Shown here in pieces: positions 1 to 6,030 of a stretch of 6,303 nt of DNA. A model generated the notes under the pieces. That model was given only the letters and a program-made list of their open reading frames with translations. It did not search any database and was not told the origin of the DNA. Origin of the DNA: Actinomycetes bacterium (GTDB lineage Bacteria; Actinomycetota; Acidimicrobiia; Acidimicrobiales; RAAP-2); contig JANXTQ010000142.1 in assembly GCA_025352305.1 (NCBI GenBank), positions 1-6,303 of the forward strand, written 5' to 3'. Position 1 is the stretch's first letter, and each line of letters begins with the position of its first letter. Both the position numbers and the translations under genes were made by a program.

Positions 1-1180
1 CTAAAGCGCTCACCGTGTTGTGAGAAATGGTGGGACTACTCAAGATAGTTGCACCACAATCAATGTCGATTCCTCCACCGAATGCATTACCTGAGCCAAC
101 GGACGTCGCAGAGTTGTGAGTCACGATGAGATGGCTAAAGAGTGAGCCGCCGTAGCAACTAAATATCGCACCGCCGTAGGCGGTGACGTTGGTGGGCGAT
201 ATGAAGGGCCCTGCAGTATTTCCCGTAAACGTGGCTCCAGCAATTGATGTCTGTTGGGAAAGAAATAGAGCCCCGCCAGCCGCAGTGTTCTTGGTTGACA
301 GTGCGGAGTTATTGGTGAAACTTCCTCCAACGATCTCGGTTCCTCGGTTTGAGTAGAGAGCTCCTCCCTGACTTTTGTCATTACCTGTTCCAATTGCGGA
401 GTTGTTCGCGAAGTTCGTCTTGCTGACAACCAGTGTCCCCGCGTCTTGGTAGATACCTCCACCCGATGCCTGGTATTGGCTCGTGACGGAATTCGAAGAG
501 ATGGTCGAATTGTTGATCCACATCGCACCATTGTTGTAAATACCTCCGCCGTTGCTGCTTGACGTGCCGTGAGAGACAACCACGGAGTTAAGCGTGAGGC
601 TGTCCGTTGCCTTGGCCACCACAATGTTTCCGCCGTCATCGGCAGCAAGACCGCCGCTCAGCGCAGTTCCGCCCGAGATCGTGAGATTCGATATAACCGC
701 GGTGGCGTCCTGAGCACTCAAAAAGATTGCACGGTCGCTCGCGACCGAGGCATCAATTTTAGTCGCGGCAGATCCGTTGCCCGAGATCGTGATTCCGTAC
801 TGCGATGCCAAGTTGAGCGCCCCGAGGGTTGTGGGGTACGTCGCGCTCGCCAATTTAATGAGGACCGGACGAGTGAGCGCGTTGGCTTCTTCCACCGCGG
901 CGCGCAACGAACACTTACCGGAATTGTCCAGGCACTTAGTGTTACCGGGCGAAATGTCAGTGGTATCAAAGGTTGTATTGACGACGAAGGTCAGAGGCGC
1001 AGCAGTGAGGTGCGGAGCGATCGCGGCTTTAGACACCACTAACGCATTGGCAGCGCTCGACGTGGCCACGAGCACCGGCGACACCGTCACCACTGCAACG
1101 GTTCCAACTGAAAGAAATCTCCTCACAACTTCACGCCGAATCAACTTGGCAGAAGAAACGATGGCATCAAATGTTTCCAT
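1..1180 (-). CDS. Secreted right-handed beta-helix (parallel beta-helix) surface protein, C-terminus outside the window
   Basis: The frame reading leftwards from 1180 stays open for 393 codons and leaves the window unfinished, so this is the N-terminal part of a longer gene. The ATG at 1180 is chosen because AAAGGG (1192-1187, minus strand) lies 6 nt upstream. Residues 1-46 look like an export signal: a basic stretch with two RR pairs (about 15-21), a hydrophobic core (about 22-40) and a likely cleavage site after SAANA. A CSLRAAVEEAN motif (90-100) follows; the C-[ST]-L-R-x-A motif is typical at the start of bacterial polymorphic-membrane-protein-like and choice-of-anchor Q beta-helix proteins. 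From about 165 onwards there are beta-helix coils with recurring turns GGGIY (211), GGGIY (240), GGALY (272), GGALF (302), GGAIF (336) and GGGID (368), each followed by NNS/TGN-type turns. By family it is extracellular or cell-surface, with a role in adhesion or carbohydrate binding possible but not shown. The cell anchor, if any, would be in the missing C-terminus. Confidence 0.85.
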   Translation of the reverse strand, partial: METFDAIVSSAKLIRREVVRRFLSVGTVAVVTVSPVLVATSSAANALVVSKAAIAPHLTAAPLTFVVNTTFDTTDISPGNTKCLDNSGKCSLRAAVEEANALTRPVLIKLASATYPTTLGALNLASQYGITISGNGSAATKIDASVASDRAIFLSAQDATAVISNLTISGGTALSGGLAADDGGNIVVAKATDSLTLNSVVVSHGTSSSNGGGIYNNGAMWINNSTISSNSVTSQYQASGGGIYQDAGTLVVSKTNFANNSAIGTGNDKSQGGALYSNRGTEIVGGSFTNNSALSTKNTAAGGALFLSQQTSIAGATFTGNTAGPFISPTNVTAYGGAIFSCYGGSLFSHLIVTHNSATSVGSGNAFGGGIDIDCGATILSSPTISHNTVSAL

Positions 1181-1186
1181 GGTGGA

Positions 1187-1192
1187 CCCTTT
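1187..1192 (-). promoter_or_regulatory. Ribosome-binding site of the beta-helix gene
   Basis: AAAGGG on the minus strand, 6 nt before the ATG at 1180. It supports that start. I found no convincing -35/-10 pair in the 147-bp gap to the next gene (1181-1327). Confidence 0.55.
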
Positions 1193-1327
1193 ATTAGAAG
1201 CGAAGGTAACGGCGAGTCTCACAATATCCTCGTTAACAAATGGGCGACTCGATATCGCTATTCTCGTTCACCACGTGCTCGGTATCTGCTCGCTTCTATT
1301 GGCCGTTGCCCGGGTTGCGGATGTCCA

Positions 1328-1975
1328 CTACCAAGCAAGAATCGGGTTCAATGGCGTCGGATCGAATCCGTGTTGGATCACCTCGAGCATCGGTGCAGGA
1401 GTTACGACCTCAACTTCTCCCGTTGGAAGTGAACGCTTCACGCCGTATCCACGACTGGTCCACGGGTAAACACAGGTCTGGACCTTGTCTTGGGGATGGC
1501 GATATTTGAATATCAACAGCAACTCGGGCGATGGAATTTCGCGAATGAAGACTCCGCTCGGCAACAGTTCGGCCGCTGAGTTTCGCGGGTAGGTGCCGGA
1601 CTGCACCGTTGCCTGCGCCGTGCGTATCTCTAGATCGACTGAATCTTGATCATCGGATTCGTGTCCCACTCTTGACCTCCAGGCGGCGTGGAAGTCGTTC
1701 CACCTTTGGTAGTGGCAATGATGACAGGGCCGATGGCCCGCTGAAATGGCCGTGGCTTCATCGAGAAAGAACAGATCCGTGTAGTGCCCTGGCGCCATGA
1801 AGTCACTCGGATTCGCCAAGGCGAAAGTTCGGCAATATATCCAATGATTGTGATGGCTCGAAGCCATGATGCGAGATTTCTTATGGATCTCACCGCGGTT
1901 TCCAAGGAGAGTGAAAGGTGCGATCTCCTGTTGAATCTGGGAAGTTGGGTCAACGATGTTCAACATGAGATCCAT
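1328..1975 (-). CDS. Conserved uncharacterised protein with an Ada-like CxxC zinc-binding motif
   Basis: This 215-residue soluble protein has no signal peptide or membrane segment. Its core is GNRGEIH (25-31), WIYC (45-48), MAPGHYTDLFFLDEATAISAG (60-80, in two overlapping pieces) and HRPCHHC (81-87). The F-x-x-x-x-x-A-x-x-A-G-x-R-P-C-x-x-C pattern matches the second half of the Ada N-terminal zinc domain, which binds Zn through four Cys. Here C48, C84 and C87 are visible but no fourth Cys is next to C48, so a His or another residue would have to complete a site. From memory, a widespread family of about 200-residue hypothetical proteins shares the FFLDEA.A.AGHRPC..C block and a C-terminal block like GEVEVVTPAPMLEVIQHGF (about 176-194). 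Both are present, so the gene looks full length. No reaction is known to me. The start at 1975 is uncertain: M4 (1966) has a weak GGA upstream and is equally possible. The gene sits between two secreted-protein genes on the same strand but is separated from the propeller gene by 208 bp and a terminator. Confidence 0.7.
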   Translation of the reverse strand: MDLMLNIVDPTSQIQQEIAPFTLLGNRGEIHKKSRIMASSHHNHWIYCRTFALANPSDFMAPGHYTDLFFLDEATAISAGHRPCHHCHYQRWNDFHAAWRSRVGHESDDQDSVDLEIRTAQATVQSGTYPRNSAAELLPSGVFIREIPSPELLLIFKYRHPQDKVQTCVYPWTSRGYGVKRSLPTGEVEVVTPAPMLEVIQHGFDPTPLNPILAW

Positions 1976-2183
1976 TCGAAGTTGGTGAACGTGAGGCTAG
2001 ACCTGCAGTGTCTCAGTCGGTCGAGGTGCTGGATTGCATGGCTCGATCAAGTGGAGAGTCCCGACTCAGCATGATTCTGGTGGAGCGAGGGATTCACGAA
2101 TGCCCAAAAAACTCAGACAAGGGAATTAGGCAATGAAACTGAGTTCAGAGGCGATGTTCAAGTGAGGAGACGTCAGCACCTGG
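1976..2183. other. Intergenic spacer between the propeller gene and the Ada-like gene
   Basis: 208 bp with no credible coding frame. It contains the terminator-like inverted repeat at 2105-2145. The promoter of the Ada-like gene should lie in 1976-2100 on the minus strand, but I could not pick a convincing -35/-10 pair. Confidence 0.5.
2105..2145 (-). terminator. Probable factor-independent terminator of the beta-propeller gene
   Basis: Reading on the minus strand, AACTCAG (2145-2139) is followed by a 22-nt loop, then CTGAGTT (2116-2110) running into a run of six T (2111-2106). The 7-bp stem is perfect but AT-rich with a large loop, so it is a moderate terminator at best. It begins about 40 nt after the propeller stop codon at 2184, the expected place. 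Confidence 0.5.
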
Positions 2184-3800
2184 CTAGGTGGACTTCACGA
2201 TCACAGTGACGGCGTCCAGAGGCGCCGAGCCCGACGAACGAGCGCGAATGAGAAAACTGAAAGTGCCGCCGCGCGTGGAGGGAGCATGCACCGTCACGCG
2301 CATCGTCGTGTTTGACCCAGGCGCCAACGTGGCCGTCGCAAAACTTCCCGCCACCACCTTGGTGGTGTCACTCGTAGTGCCCTGGGAGTACGCCACAGTG
2401 AACCCGTGTCCGCCACCAGAACCGGAGATCTTGAGAACGTCGGACAAGACGCCGTCATTTTGAACATTAAGGAAAAGGGTGCCGAGATGTCCGTGGACGA
2501 TGGAAATCGATTTGGTTTCACCGGTGCCCGTCGGGCTATACACGTTGTCCCCTATGAAGGGGCCGGACGGTGCAGTCCCGATCCGAGCGTCTGGGCGAAG
2601 CAGTGTGTGCGAACCCAAATAGTCAATAAGCAGGTCACCCCCAGCGTTGGTGAAATTTCCACCAGCCACAACTGAGTTGTTGTAAATCGCGAGGGCGTTG
2701 ACGTATGAATTGAGCGCTCCATTGCCCGCGCCGTTTGAACCAAGGGCGTGCCAGTTGGATCCGTCAAAGTAAGCGAATTCGTCGGCGGTGGCGACGCCGT
2801 TTGGATTTTGAAACGAACCCGATACGAATACGTACGAGTTATACGTGGTCATGCCGTAGATGAATGCGTAGCTGTTAAACCAGCCGTCAGTACCGCCAGT
2901 ATTGGAGCCCATCGCGCTGTAGCTCAGCGAATTTGCGTCCCAGTGCACCACATGGTCGGCCTGAGCAATTCCCGCCACGTTTGTGGCATCGGTGCCGATG
3001 TAAACATCAGTACCGTGCGCCGTGAGTGATCGAACGCGGTCATCCACCGCGTGGGCGACACCCATTTGGTGCCACGCGCCGCCTTGCAAGTACGCAACGT
3101 GGTCTTCGCCAATGTTGCCCTGAAAATTATTGAAGTTGCCACCGGCGTACAGAGTGCCGTTGCTGTCGGCCGCGAGGGCGAGAATTGCGGAATTGAGGTC
3201 GCCATCTTTAGGGACCGTTGCGCTCGCAGCCCCTGTCGAGAGGTCACATCCCACCAAATAGTCGGCTTCCGCGATGCCGGAGGCGTTGGAAAACGAGCCT
3301 CCGACGTACAGGGTGTTGTTGACGATTTGGAGTGCCGACACGTAGGCCGTAATTGGATTGGTACCGGAGCACGGTGAGATCCAAGCGGAGCCCGTCCACT
3401 CGGCGAGGTAGTTGATATTTGTATTTCCGCCCACTTTGGTGAATACTCCACCGACGAAAACCTTTCCAGCGTGATAGGCAATTGCATTGACGGCGCCGTT
3501 GAGTGTGCTGGCGCCGTTGACGGCGCTCCACGCCGTGCCGTTCCATCGTGCGAGGTGGTCGGCGTTTGCGATGCCGCCCGCATTTAGGAAGTCTCCACCG
3601 GCGAAGAGGAACCCGGGATCACTGGTATTGAGGGCATCGACTTTGCCGGCAAGCGCGGACAGTGCTGTTGTACTGCCGTGTCCCAGCTGATCCCACCCAC
3701 TGGCTCCGGTCGCGAATGCTGCAGGGCTGAACCCCGAAAGTACGGCTGTCGTTGCGAGGACTAGAACGGAGAGGGCTCTAAAGCCAGGTCGATTGTCCAT
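2184..3800 (-). CDS. Secreted seven-bladed beta-propeller protein with C-terminal beta-sandwich domain
   Basis: 538 residues from the ATG at 3800. The frame is open 27 codons further upstream, but GGAGGAA (3815-3809) lies 8 nt before this ATG and a normal Sec signal peptide starts here: RPGFR, hydrophobic core 9-23, likely cleavage after AAFA (residue 30). Residues 45-400 contain seven repeats whose core is [FYV]-x-G-G-x-F-x-N-x-x-G: 66-76, 115-125, 165-175, 218-228, 267-277, 325-335 and 378-388, i.e. 49-58 residues apart. Most are followed by x-x-x-D-x-[LVF]-A-x-W-x-G-x-x-W. This resembles Rax2/Kelch-like propellers, and seven copies fit a seven-bladed propeller. Blade 5 is degenerate (YIGTDATN). 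Residues 403-538 start PDARIG and form a compact beta-rich domain with LFLNVQNDG (442-450) and TLAPGSNTTMRVTV (491-504), like CARDB/Ig-like modules seen in extracellular bacterial proteins. No catalytic residues or sortase motif are visible, so binding or adhesion is inferred only from the fold. Confidence 0.8.
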   Translation of the reverse strand: MDNRPGFRALSVLVLATTAVLSGFSPAAFATGASGWDQLGHGSTTALSALAGKVDALNTSDPGFLFAGGDFLNAGGIANADHLARWNGTAWSAVNGASTLNGAVNAIAYHAGKVFVGGVFTKVGGNTNINYLAEWTGSAWISPCSGTNPITAYVSALQIVNNTLYVGGSFSNASGIAEADYLVGCDLSTGAASATVPKDGDLNSAILALAADSNGTLYAGGNFNNFQGNIGEDHVAYLQGGAWHQMGVAHAVDDRVRSLTAHGTDVYIGTDATNVAGIAQADHVVHWDANSLSYSAMGSNTGGTDGWFNSYAFIYGMTTYNSYVFVSGSFQNPNGVATADEFAYFDGSNWHALGSNGAGNGALNSYVNALAIYNNSVVAGGNFTNAGGDLLIDYLGSHTLLRPDARIGTAPSGPFIGDNVYSPTGTGETKSISIVHGHLGTLFLNVQNDGVLSDVLKISGSGGGHGFTVAYSQGTTSDTTKVVAGSFATATLAPGSNTTMRVTVHAPSTRGGTFSFLIRARSSGSAPLDAVTVIVKST

Positions 3801-3808
3801 GGAATGAA

Positions 3809-3815
3809 TTCCTCC
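3809..3815 (-). promoter_or_regulatory. Ribosome-binding site that decides the propeller start
   Basis: GGAGGAA on the minus strand ends 8 nt before the ATG at 3800. It sits inside the longer open frame, so it argues against the upstream ATG at 3881, which would also place a non-signal-like stretch before the signal peptide. Confidence 0.7.
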
Positions 3816-3848
3816 AATACGTAGAGCGCGTGACGGTCCCAGAAATCG

Positions 3849-3866
3849 CCGATTTGGGTCAATCGG
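3849..3866 (-). other. Small hairpin in the probable 5' leader of the propeller gene
   Basis: Inverted repeat of 6 bp (CCGATT/AATCGG) with a 6-nt loop, about 50 nt upstream of the propeller start. It has no T-run, so it is not a terminator. It could be a leader structure or a regulator site, or chance. Confidence 0.25.
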
Positions 3867-4121
3867 TCTCCCCAATAGCATTCCAGTTACTGAGATGTAG
3901 CGCTCAAACTACACCTATTGCTCGCCAACAGGACGCCGCGTTTGAACCCAATGAACCAGGTTCAGCAACGTGGGACAAAACGTCCAAAAACACGATGTTT
4001 GGGCAGGATTGGTGACAACGGATAAACGGTGAATGGACGTGAGCCAGAATTTCGACTTTGTTGGACCACTGAATGGGGTTAACCACATAGAGAGCGGGCG
4101 ACGGGAATCCGAATCCACTAA
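3867..4121. other. Intergenic stretch with no recognised gene
   Basis: Short open frames exist on both strands (for example 3830-4015 plus, 4167-3904 minus). None has a good ribosome-binding site, a recognisable motif or convincing codon-position bias. The promoter of the propeller gene should be in the left part, read on the minus strand. Confidence 0.4.
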
Positions 4122-4412
4122 GTATCACGGAATTTCTACCCCGTAGCGTGGCGTCTGGCACAGGCACCCTCAGATGGGTTCGTGAAACTCTACGAGGGTA
4201 ACCGTCATTACTTCAGCTTCGAATGGCGTGTGATCCTGATTTGGTAAGGCGATCTGTTCACGGAAGAGGAGATCGCGACGGTGCGAGGCGGCTTCAGGAT
4301 CATCGGTTCGGGTTTGAAGGATCTGTCCAAGCGAGCTAGATCTGGCGCGCCTGGGCACTTGATGATCCCGTCGGGGTCTGATCCCTCGTTGCACGGATAT
4401 CCGCGCAACTGA
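4122..4412 (+). pseudogene. Candidate remnant of a plus-strand gene with an in-frame stop
   Basis: One plus-strand frame is open from 4122 to 4244, has TAA at 4245-4247, and continues open from 4248 to TGA at 4410-4412. Both halves are biased at the third codon position: by hand count 25 of 41 codons before the stop and 39 of 54 after it end in G or C, against about 30 of 54 at the first position in the second half. That is the bias expected of coding sequence in this frame. The peptides read like protein (FVKLYEGNRHYFSFEW before the stop, DLFTEEEIATVRGGF after it), but I do not recognise a family. The second half could be expressed as a 43-residue ORF from GTG 4281, which has GAGGAG 9 nt upstream. 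The last bases overlap the first hipB operator. Either a gene that lost its 5' end and gained a stop, or a chance pattern. Confidence 0.35.
4389..4408. promoter_or_regulatory. HipB-type operator O1
   Basis: TTGCACGGATATCCGCGCAA is a 20-bp palindrome with 9 of 10 symmetric base pairs, centred between 4398 and 4399. HipB operators in E. coli are palindromes of the TATCC-N8-GGATA type. The core order differs here (GGATATCC), but XRE dimers commonly bind such sites upstream of their own gene. Confidence 0.6.
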
Positions 4413-4424
4413 CCAAATAGTCAC

Positions 4425-4444
4425 TTGGTTAAATATCCGTGCAA
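4425..4444. promoter_or_regulatory. HipB-type operator O2
   Basis: The right half ATATCCGTGCAA (4433-4444) is an exact inverted copy of TTGCACGGATAT in O1 (4389-4400). The left half keeps only TTG and AT. Its centre (4434/4435) is exactly 36 bp from that of O1. It covers the position where a -35 element would lie for the -10 at 4457. Confidence 0.55.
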
Positions 4445-4456
4445 GCGACATTTGTG

Positions 4457-4462
4457 TATACT
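4457..4462 (+). promoter_or_regulatory. -10 element of the hipBA promoter
   Basis: TATACT, the best -10 match before hipB. No good -35 is present at 16-18 bp spacing; the bases there belong to operator O2. The box ends 8 nt before the hipB ATG, so transcription should start at or within a base or two of the start codon. Confidence 0.5.
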
Positions 4463-4480
4463 GCACGAATATGAGTGTAA
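4461..4480. promoter_or_regulatory. HipB-type operator O3 over the hipB start codon
   Basis: CTGCACGAATATGAGTGTAA matches the consensus TTGCACGGATATCCGTGCAA at 15 of 20 positions. It is centred between 4470 and 4471, exactly 36 bp from O2. It overlaps the end of the -10 box and the first ten bases of hipB. Bound repressor here would block RNA polymerase directly. Confidence 0.5.
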
Positions 4481-4722
4481 GCGACATGAACTCGCCCAAG
4501 CAGTCCTTCCGCGTTTACAGCGCCCAGTCCCTCGGGATCGCAATCCGCCACTACCGCACCGCTGCGGCGGTCTCACAAACGGAGTTGGCTAAGCGGACTG
4601 GAATCCCGAGGAACTATGTCAATGCCTTAGAGACTGGTCACGACACCGAGTACATCAATCGACTCTTGGCGGTTCTGCGTGAGCTTGGCGTCAACATGAC
4701 TCTCGACAGGGCGGACACTTAG
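4471..4722 (+). CDS. hipB: HipB-like antitoxin, XRE-family DNA-binding repressor
   Basis: 83 residues. A single helix-turn-helix domain of the XRE/Cro-C1 type spans about 20-74: LGIAIRHYRTAAAVSQTELA (21-40) holds helices 1 and 2, and KRTGIPRNYVNALETGHDTE (41-60) the recognition helix and the ExG turn. The final helix is INRLLAVLRELGV. It should bind HipA, neutralise it and, as a dimer, repress the operon through the three palindromes just upstream. It is slightly shorter than E. coli HipB (88 residues). Its C-terminus (TLDRADT) is short and lacks the C-terminal Trp of E. coli HipB. The start at 4471 has no Shine-Dalgarno sequence and lies 9 nt from the -10 box, suggesting a leaderless mRNA. 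M6 (4486) is an alternative start, also without a good site. The stop codon overlaps the hipA GTG. Confidence 0.85.
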   Translation: MSVSDMNSPKQSFRVYSAQSLGIAIRHYRTAAAVSQTELAKRTGIPRNYVNALETGHDTEYINRLLAVLRELGVNMTLDRADT

Positions 4723-5960
4723 TGGCGGACGAACTCTCCGTGTGGCTCTACGGCGAACGCGTCGCGACCGTCACCCAATCTCGGAACCGACTGCGATTGC
4801 AGTACACCTCCGAGGCACTTGGCAAATATGAGCTCGGAACTCCGCTGCTCTCGATAGGGCTCCCGCTGGCCGACATCTACTTCCCCCCGGCTCGCACGCG
4901 GGCGTTTCTAGACGGACTTTTGCCGGAAGAAGATCAACGCCGTGCGATTGCAGACCAGCTCGATCTCCGTGCGGCCGACACGTTCGGACTCATCGGCGCA
5001 CTCGGCCGCGACTGTGCGGGCGCGGTCATTATTCAACCGTCTGACGAAGTGCCCGCCGCATCTGCGTCGACTCTTAGCGCGGCTCCGCTGACGAACGCTC
5101 AGGTAGGAGAGAAGGTTGCAAACCTGCGCAGAGCGCCGCTCGGCGTCACGAGGCGCGTACGCATCTCTCTCGCTGGCGTGCAGGAGAAATTGCTCCTCAC
5201 CCAGATGCCCGACGGCACCTGGGGTGAGCCGATCGACGGAACGCCGTCGACTCACATCATCAAGCCGGAGATCCGCGACTACCCAAACACCGTGGAGAAT
5301 GAGGCGTTCTGCATGCGAGTGGCGCGCAACCTCGGACTCACAACGGCATCTATTGAGACGTCCGAGTTCGCCGGGCGCAAGGTGATCATTGTCGAGCGCT
5401 ACGACCGGATTGTCGACGATAAGGGCAACGTCGAGCGAATTCACCAGGAAGACTTTTGCCAGGTTGTGTCTGCGCCTCCGAAGAAAAAATACCAGGAAAA
5501 CGGCGGTCCGTCCTTGCGTCGGATTGCCACGGTGCTCCGAGAGTCTGCGAAACCGGACTCATTGAGCCGACTTCTCCAAGCGACGTTCGTCAACGTGATG
5601 CTCGGCAACGGTGATGCGCACGCGAAGAACTTCTCGCTCCTTCATCACCGGGACGGTTCCATTGAGCTAACCCCGTTATACGACGTCATGTCAACGCTGT
5701 ACTACGAAGACGGCGACCTGGCGATGTACGTCGACAACGTCCACAAGACCCGCAAGGTCGCGAATGAACGGCTGGTTCAGGAGGCGGAGTCTTGGGGAAT
5801 GCGGCGCGAAGCGATCGAAGTAATCCTCGACGAGCTCGTGGAGCGAGCCGGGGACGCGATCGACGCTGCAAGTAAGGAAACGATGGGGTTGCCTCCGGAG
5901 ATCTCGGCGATCGCAAAATCACAGCTCGCTCAGCTCACCCGGCAACCCCAGTTCGATTGA
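4722..5960 (+). CDS. hipA: HipA-like Ser/Thr kinase toxin
   Basis: 412 residues from a GTG whose G is the last base of the hipB TAG, so the pair is translationally coupled; AGGG lies 10 nt upstream. E. coli HipA (440 residues) phosphorylates glutamyl-tRNA synthetase, stalling translation and producing persister cells; the target here is unknown. The N-terminal subdomain (about 4-105) includes LSVWLYGERVATV and FLDGLLPEE. The kinase core follows: SLAGVQEKLLL (149-159), where S149 aligns with the autophosphorylated Ser150 of E. coli HipA; HIIKPE (178-183) with ATP-binding K181; VERYDR (224-229); the loop HQEDFCQ (241-247); the catalytic loop GNGDAHAKNFSLL (295-307) with catalytic D298 and metal-binding N303; and LTPLYDVMST (316-325) with metal-binding D321. 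All key residues are kept and no frameshift or truncation is seen, so the kinase is probably active. Regulation should be with hipB from the operator array. The G+C content seems higher than in the surface-protein genes, consistent with horizontal gain but not proof. Confidence 0.93.
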   Translation: MADELSVWLYGERVATVTQSRNRLRLQYTSEALGKYELGTPLLSIGLPLADIYFPPARTRAFLDGLLPEEDQRRAIADQLDLRAADTFGLIGALGRDCAGAVIIQPSDEVPAASASTLSAAPLTNAQVGEKVANLRRAPLGVTRRVRISLAGVQEKLLLTQMPDGTWGEPIDGTPSTHIIKPEIRDYPNTVENEAFCMRVARNLGLTTASIETSEFAGRKVIIVERYDRIVDDKGNVERIHQEDFCQVVSAPPKKKYQENGGPSLRRIATVLRESAKPDSLSRLLQATFVNVMLGNGDAHAKNFSLLHHRDGSIELTPLYDVMSTLYYEDGDLAMYVDNVHKTRKVANERLVQEAESWGMRREAIEVILDELVERAGDAIDAASKETMGLPPEISAIAKSQLAQLTRQPQFD

Positions 5961-5975
5961 TCGAAACGGCGCGCG

Positions 5976-5999
5976 CCCGGCGCCCTGCCGGGGTTTTTT
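5976..5999 (+). terminator. Factor-independent terminator of hipBA
   Basis: CCCGGC (5976-5981), loop GCCCT, GCCGGG (5987-5992), one G, then six T (5994-5999). It starts 16 nt after the hipA stop. A strong GC stem with a T-run makes this a confident end of the operon. Confidence 0.85.
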
Positions 6000-6030
6000 G
6001 TCGCGTCAACGAGAAATCTATGACAACGAT

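Larger units (their letters stand above)
4389..4496 (+). repeat. Three degenerate 36-bp units forming the operator array
   Basis: Units at 4389-4424, 4425-4460 and 4461-4496 each begin with the operator and continue with CTGAC, GCGACAT and GCGACAT. AAGCGACAT occurs identically at 4443-4451 and 4479-4487, 36 bp apart. The third unit runs into the hipB coding sequence. Either an ancient tandem duplication or selected spacing. Confidence 0.5.

Noticed and set aside
1115..1134. Possible Tat motif in the beta-helix signal peptide (RRFLSVG)
   Set aside because: The consensus requires one residue between RR and FL; here F follows RR directly, and the mature protein is a Sec-type surface protein. 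An ordinary Sec signal is more likely.
777..1469. Long plus-strand open frame of 230 codons
   Set aside because: It lies opposite the beta-helix gene and continues past it. The minus strand has a signal peptide, beta-helix repeats and a ribosome-binding site, while the plus-strand peptide has none.
2924..3583. Minus-strand 219-codon frame within the propeller gene
   Set aside because: Out-of-frame shadow of the repeat-containing propeller; its composition (many S, T, P, R) is typical of a shifted reading.
3904..4167. Minus-strand 87-codon frame upstream of the propeller gene
   Set aside because: No ribosome-binding site, no recognisable motif and no codon bias. It cannot be excluded outright but is not supported.
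4389..4496. CRISPR-like array because of the 36-bp regular spacing
   Set aside because: Only three degenerate units with the conserved part being a palindromic operator; there are no distinct spacers of the usual kind and no cas genes. Operators of hipB explain it better.
4170..4499. Minus-strand 109-codon frame over the hipBA control region
   Set aside because: It would run antisense from within hipB across the promoter and operators. No ribosome-binding site or motif was seen, and codon-position bias favours the plus strand.
4908..5444. Minus-strand 178-codon frame opposite hipA
   Set aside because: hipA has an unbroken set of kinase motifs across the same span; the opposite frame is a by-product of its G+C-rich codon usage.
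5968..5977. 10-bp perfect palindrome GGCGCGCGCC after hipA
   Set aside because: It overlaps the base of the terminator stem and is explained by local GC richness; no separate function is supported.
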